Source of the DNA: Gammaproteobacteria bacterium
GTDB taxonomy: Bacteria; Gemmatimonadota; Gemmatimonadetes; Longimicrobiales; Gaopeijiaceae
Length of the DNA: 14,257 bases
Direction: 5' to 3'
Assembly (NCBI GenBank): GCA_024638345.1
Contig: JAHEKL010000040.1
Coordinates: forward strand, 1-14,257
Notes under the pieces: generated by a model
Databases searched by the model: none
What the model was told of the DNA's origin: nothing
What the model saw: the letters and a program-made list of their open reading frames with translations, nothing else
Shown here: positions 13,797 through 14,257 of the stretch, piece by piece
How positions within the stretch are numbered: the stretch's first letter is position 1
How the letters are laid out: each line of letters starts with the position of its first letter
Translations under genes and position numbers: made by a program

Positions 13797-14257
13797 TGTC
13801 GGCGGGCCGTCCAAGTTGATGCCGGAGGCTCTCCTCCAGGTCGGGATACCGGAACCGGTAGCCCGTCTCCATCGCCTTCTCGGGGATCACGCGCTGGCCC
13901 GACAGCAGGAGCTCCACTCCCATTTCACCCAGCACCGCGCTGAGCGCCACGGCGGGCACCGGAAGCAGGGTGGGTCTTCGTAACACCCTGCCCAGGACGT
14001 CCGTGAAGGCCGCGTTCGTGAGTGGATTGGGACTCGTCGAGTTCACGGCGCCGCGCAGCTCGGGGCGGCCCATCGCGTGGACGATCATGCCCGTATGGTC
14101 GTCCAAGTCGATCCAGGAGATGTATTGTCGCCCCGACCCGATCCGCCCCCCCAATCCCAGACCGAATGGGACCAGGAGAGTCTCGAGGGGTCCACCGGCG
14201 GGAGAGAGAACCAGACCCGTACGAAGATGCACCGTACGAATCCCGACGGCCCGCGCT
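13786..14257 (-). CDS. TIGR01777-type SDR/epimerase-like protein, C-terminal part (5' end outside window)
   Basis: The open frame continues to the window edge, so the N-terminal Rossmann nucleotide motif is not seen. About 156 residues are visible. They include VHLRTGLVLSPAGGPL, GLGLGGRIGSGRQYISWIDLDD, a VNSTSPNPLTNAAFTDVLG stretch, RPTLLPVPAVALSAVLGEMGVELLLSGQRVIPEKAMETGYRFRYP and a short tail. This order (LRTG-VL, LGGxxGSGRQ-SWI, VN-P-P-TN-F, LLxGQRV, G-x-F-YP) matches the TIGR01777 family, for example E. coli YfcH, whose substrate is unknown. Internal GTG 14230-14232 is unlikely to be the start because the family motif begins upstream of it. It overlaps pdxH by 11 nt, suggesting a two-gene operon. 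Confidence 0.9.
   Translation of the reverse strand, partial: ARAVGIRTVHLRTGLVLSPAGGPLETLLVPFGLGLGGRIGSGRQYISWIDLDDHTGMIVHAMGRPELRGAVNSTSPNPLTNAAFTDVLGRVLRRPTLLPVPAVALSAVLGEMGVELLLSGQRVIPEKAMETGYRFRYPDLEESLRHQLGRPADNDG

Overview
The window is a high-GC bacterial chromosome segment, densely packed with genes. The gene set fits a didermic, aerobic, heterotrophic bacterium: a DUF5916-type outer-membrane protein, periplasmic PQQ dehydrogenases, a secreted TPR protein of the 'HMPSH' type, and a CoA-dependent 2-oxoacid:ferredoxin oxidoreductase. My best guess for the phylum is Gemmatimonadota or a relative, based on this gene style only; no rRNA or other phylogenetic marker is present. I see no mobile elements, CRISPR array, tRNA or rRNA genes.

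Layout. (1) 1-418, plus strand: the C-terminal end of a DUF5916-like protein. (2) 534-9337, minus strand, six co-directional genes. Reading in the direction of transcription they are: a GltD-like flavoprotein with a C-terminal polyferredoxin; korA and korB (2-oxoacid:ferredoxin oxidoreductase); a lipoprotein PQQ dehydrogenase of the glucose-dehydrogenase type; a second exported PQQ dehydrogenase of the alcohol-dehydrogenase type; and a 90-residue predicted lipoprotein. The first three are tightly packed (17-nt gap, then a 4-nt overlap). A 135-nt gap separates them from the three-gene PQQ group. (3) 9338-9727: a 390-bp divergent intergenic region with three short inverted repeats and a possible minus-strand promoter. 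(4) 9728-10696, plus: NADPH:quinone oxidoreductase. (5) 10734-12383, minus: exported TPR protein. (6) 12384-12514: divergent intergenic region with a perfect 7-bp-stem hairpin and an 11-bp direct repeat. (7) 12515-13162, plus: TrmH tRNA methyltransferase, whose end overlaps the convergent pdxH. (8) 13152-14257, minus: pdxH preceded by a TIGR01777-type SDR protein that runs off the window.

Function. The central theme is electron transfer from carbon oxidation. KorAB would oxidise a 2-oxoacid (2-oxoglutarate is the likeliest) to acyl-CoA and reduce ferredoxin. The adjacent flavoprotein-ferredoxin fusion is a plausible partner for passing those electrons to NAD(P). The two PQQ enzymes would oxidise sugars or alcohols in the periplasm and feed the respiratory chain. 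No PQQ synthesis genes and no cytochrome c are in the window.

The most notable local oddity is the junction between the two PQQ genes. The downstream gene has a good ATGA-coupled start with an Arg-rich leader in one frame, but the signal-peptide core and mature protein lie in another.
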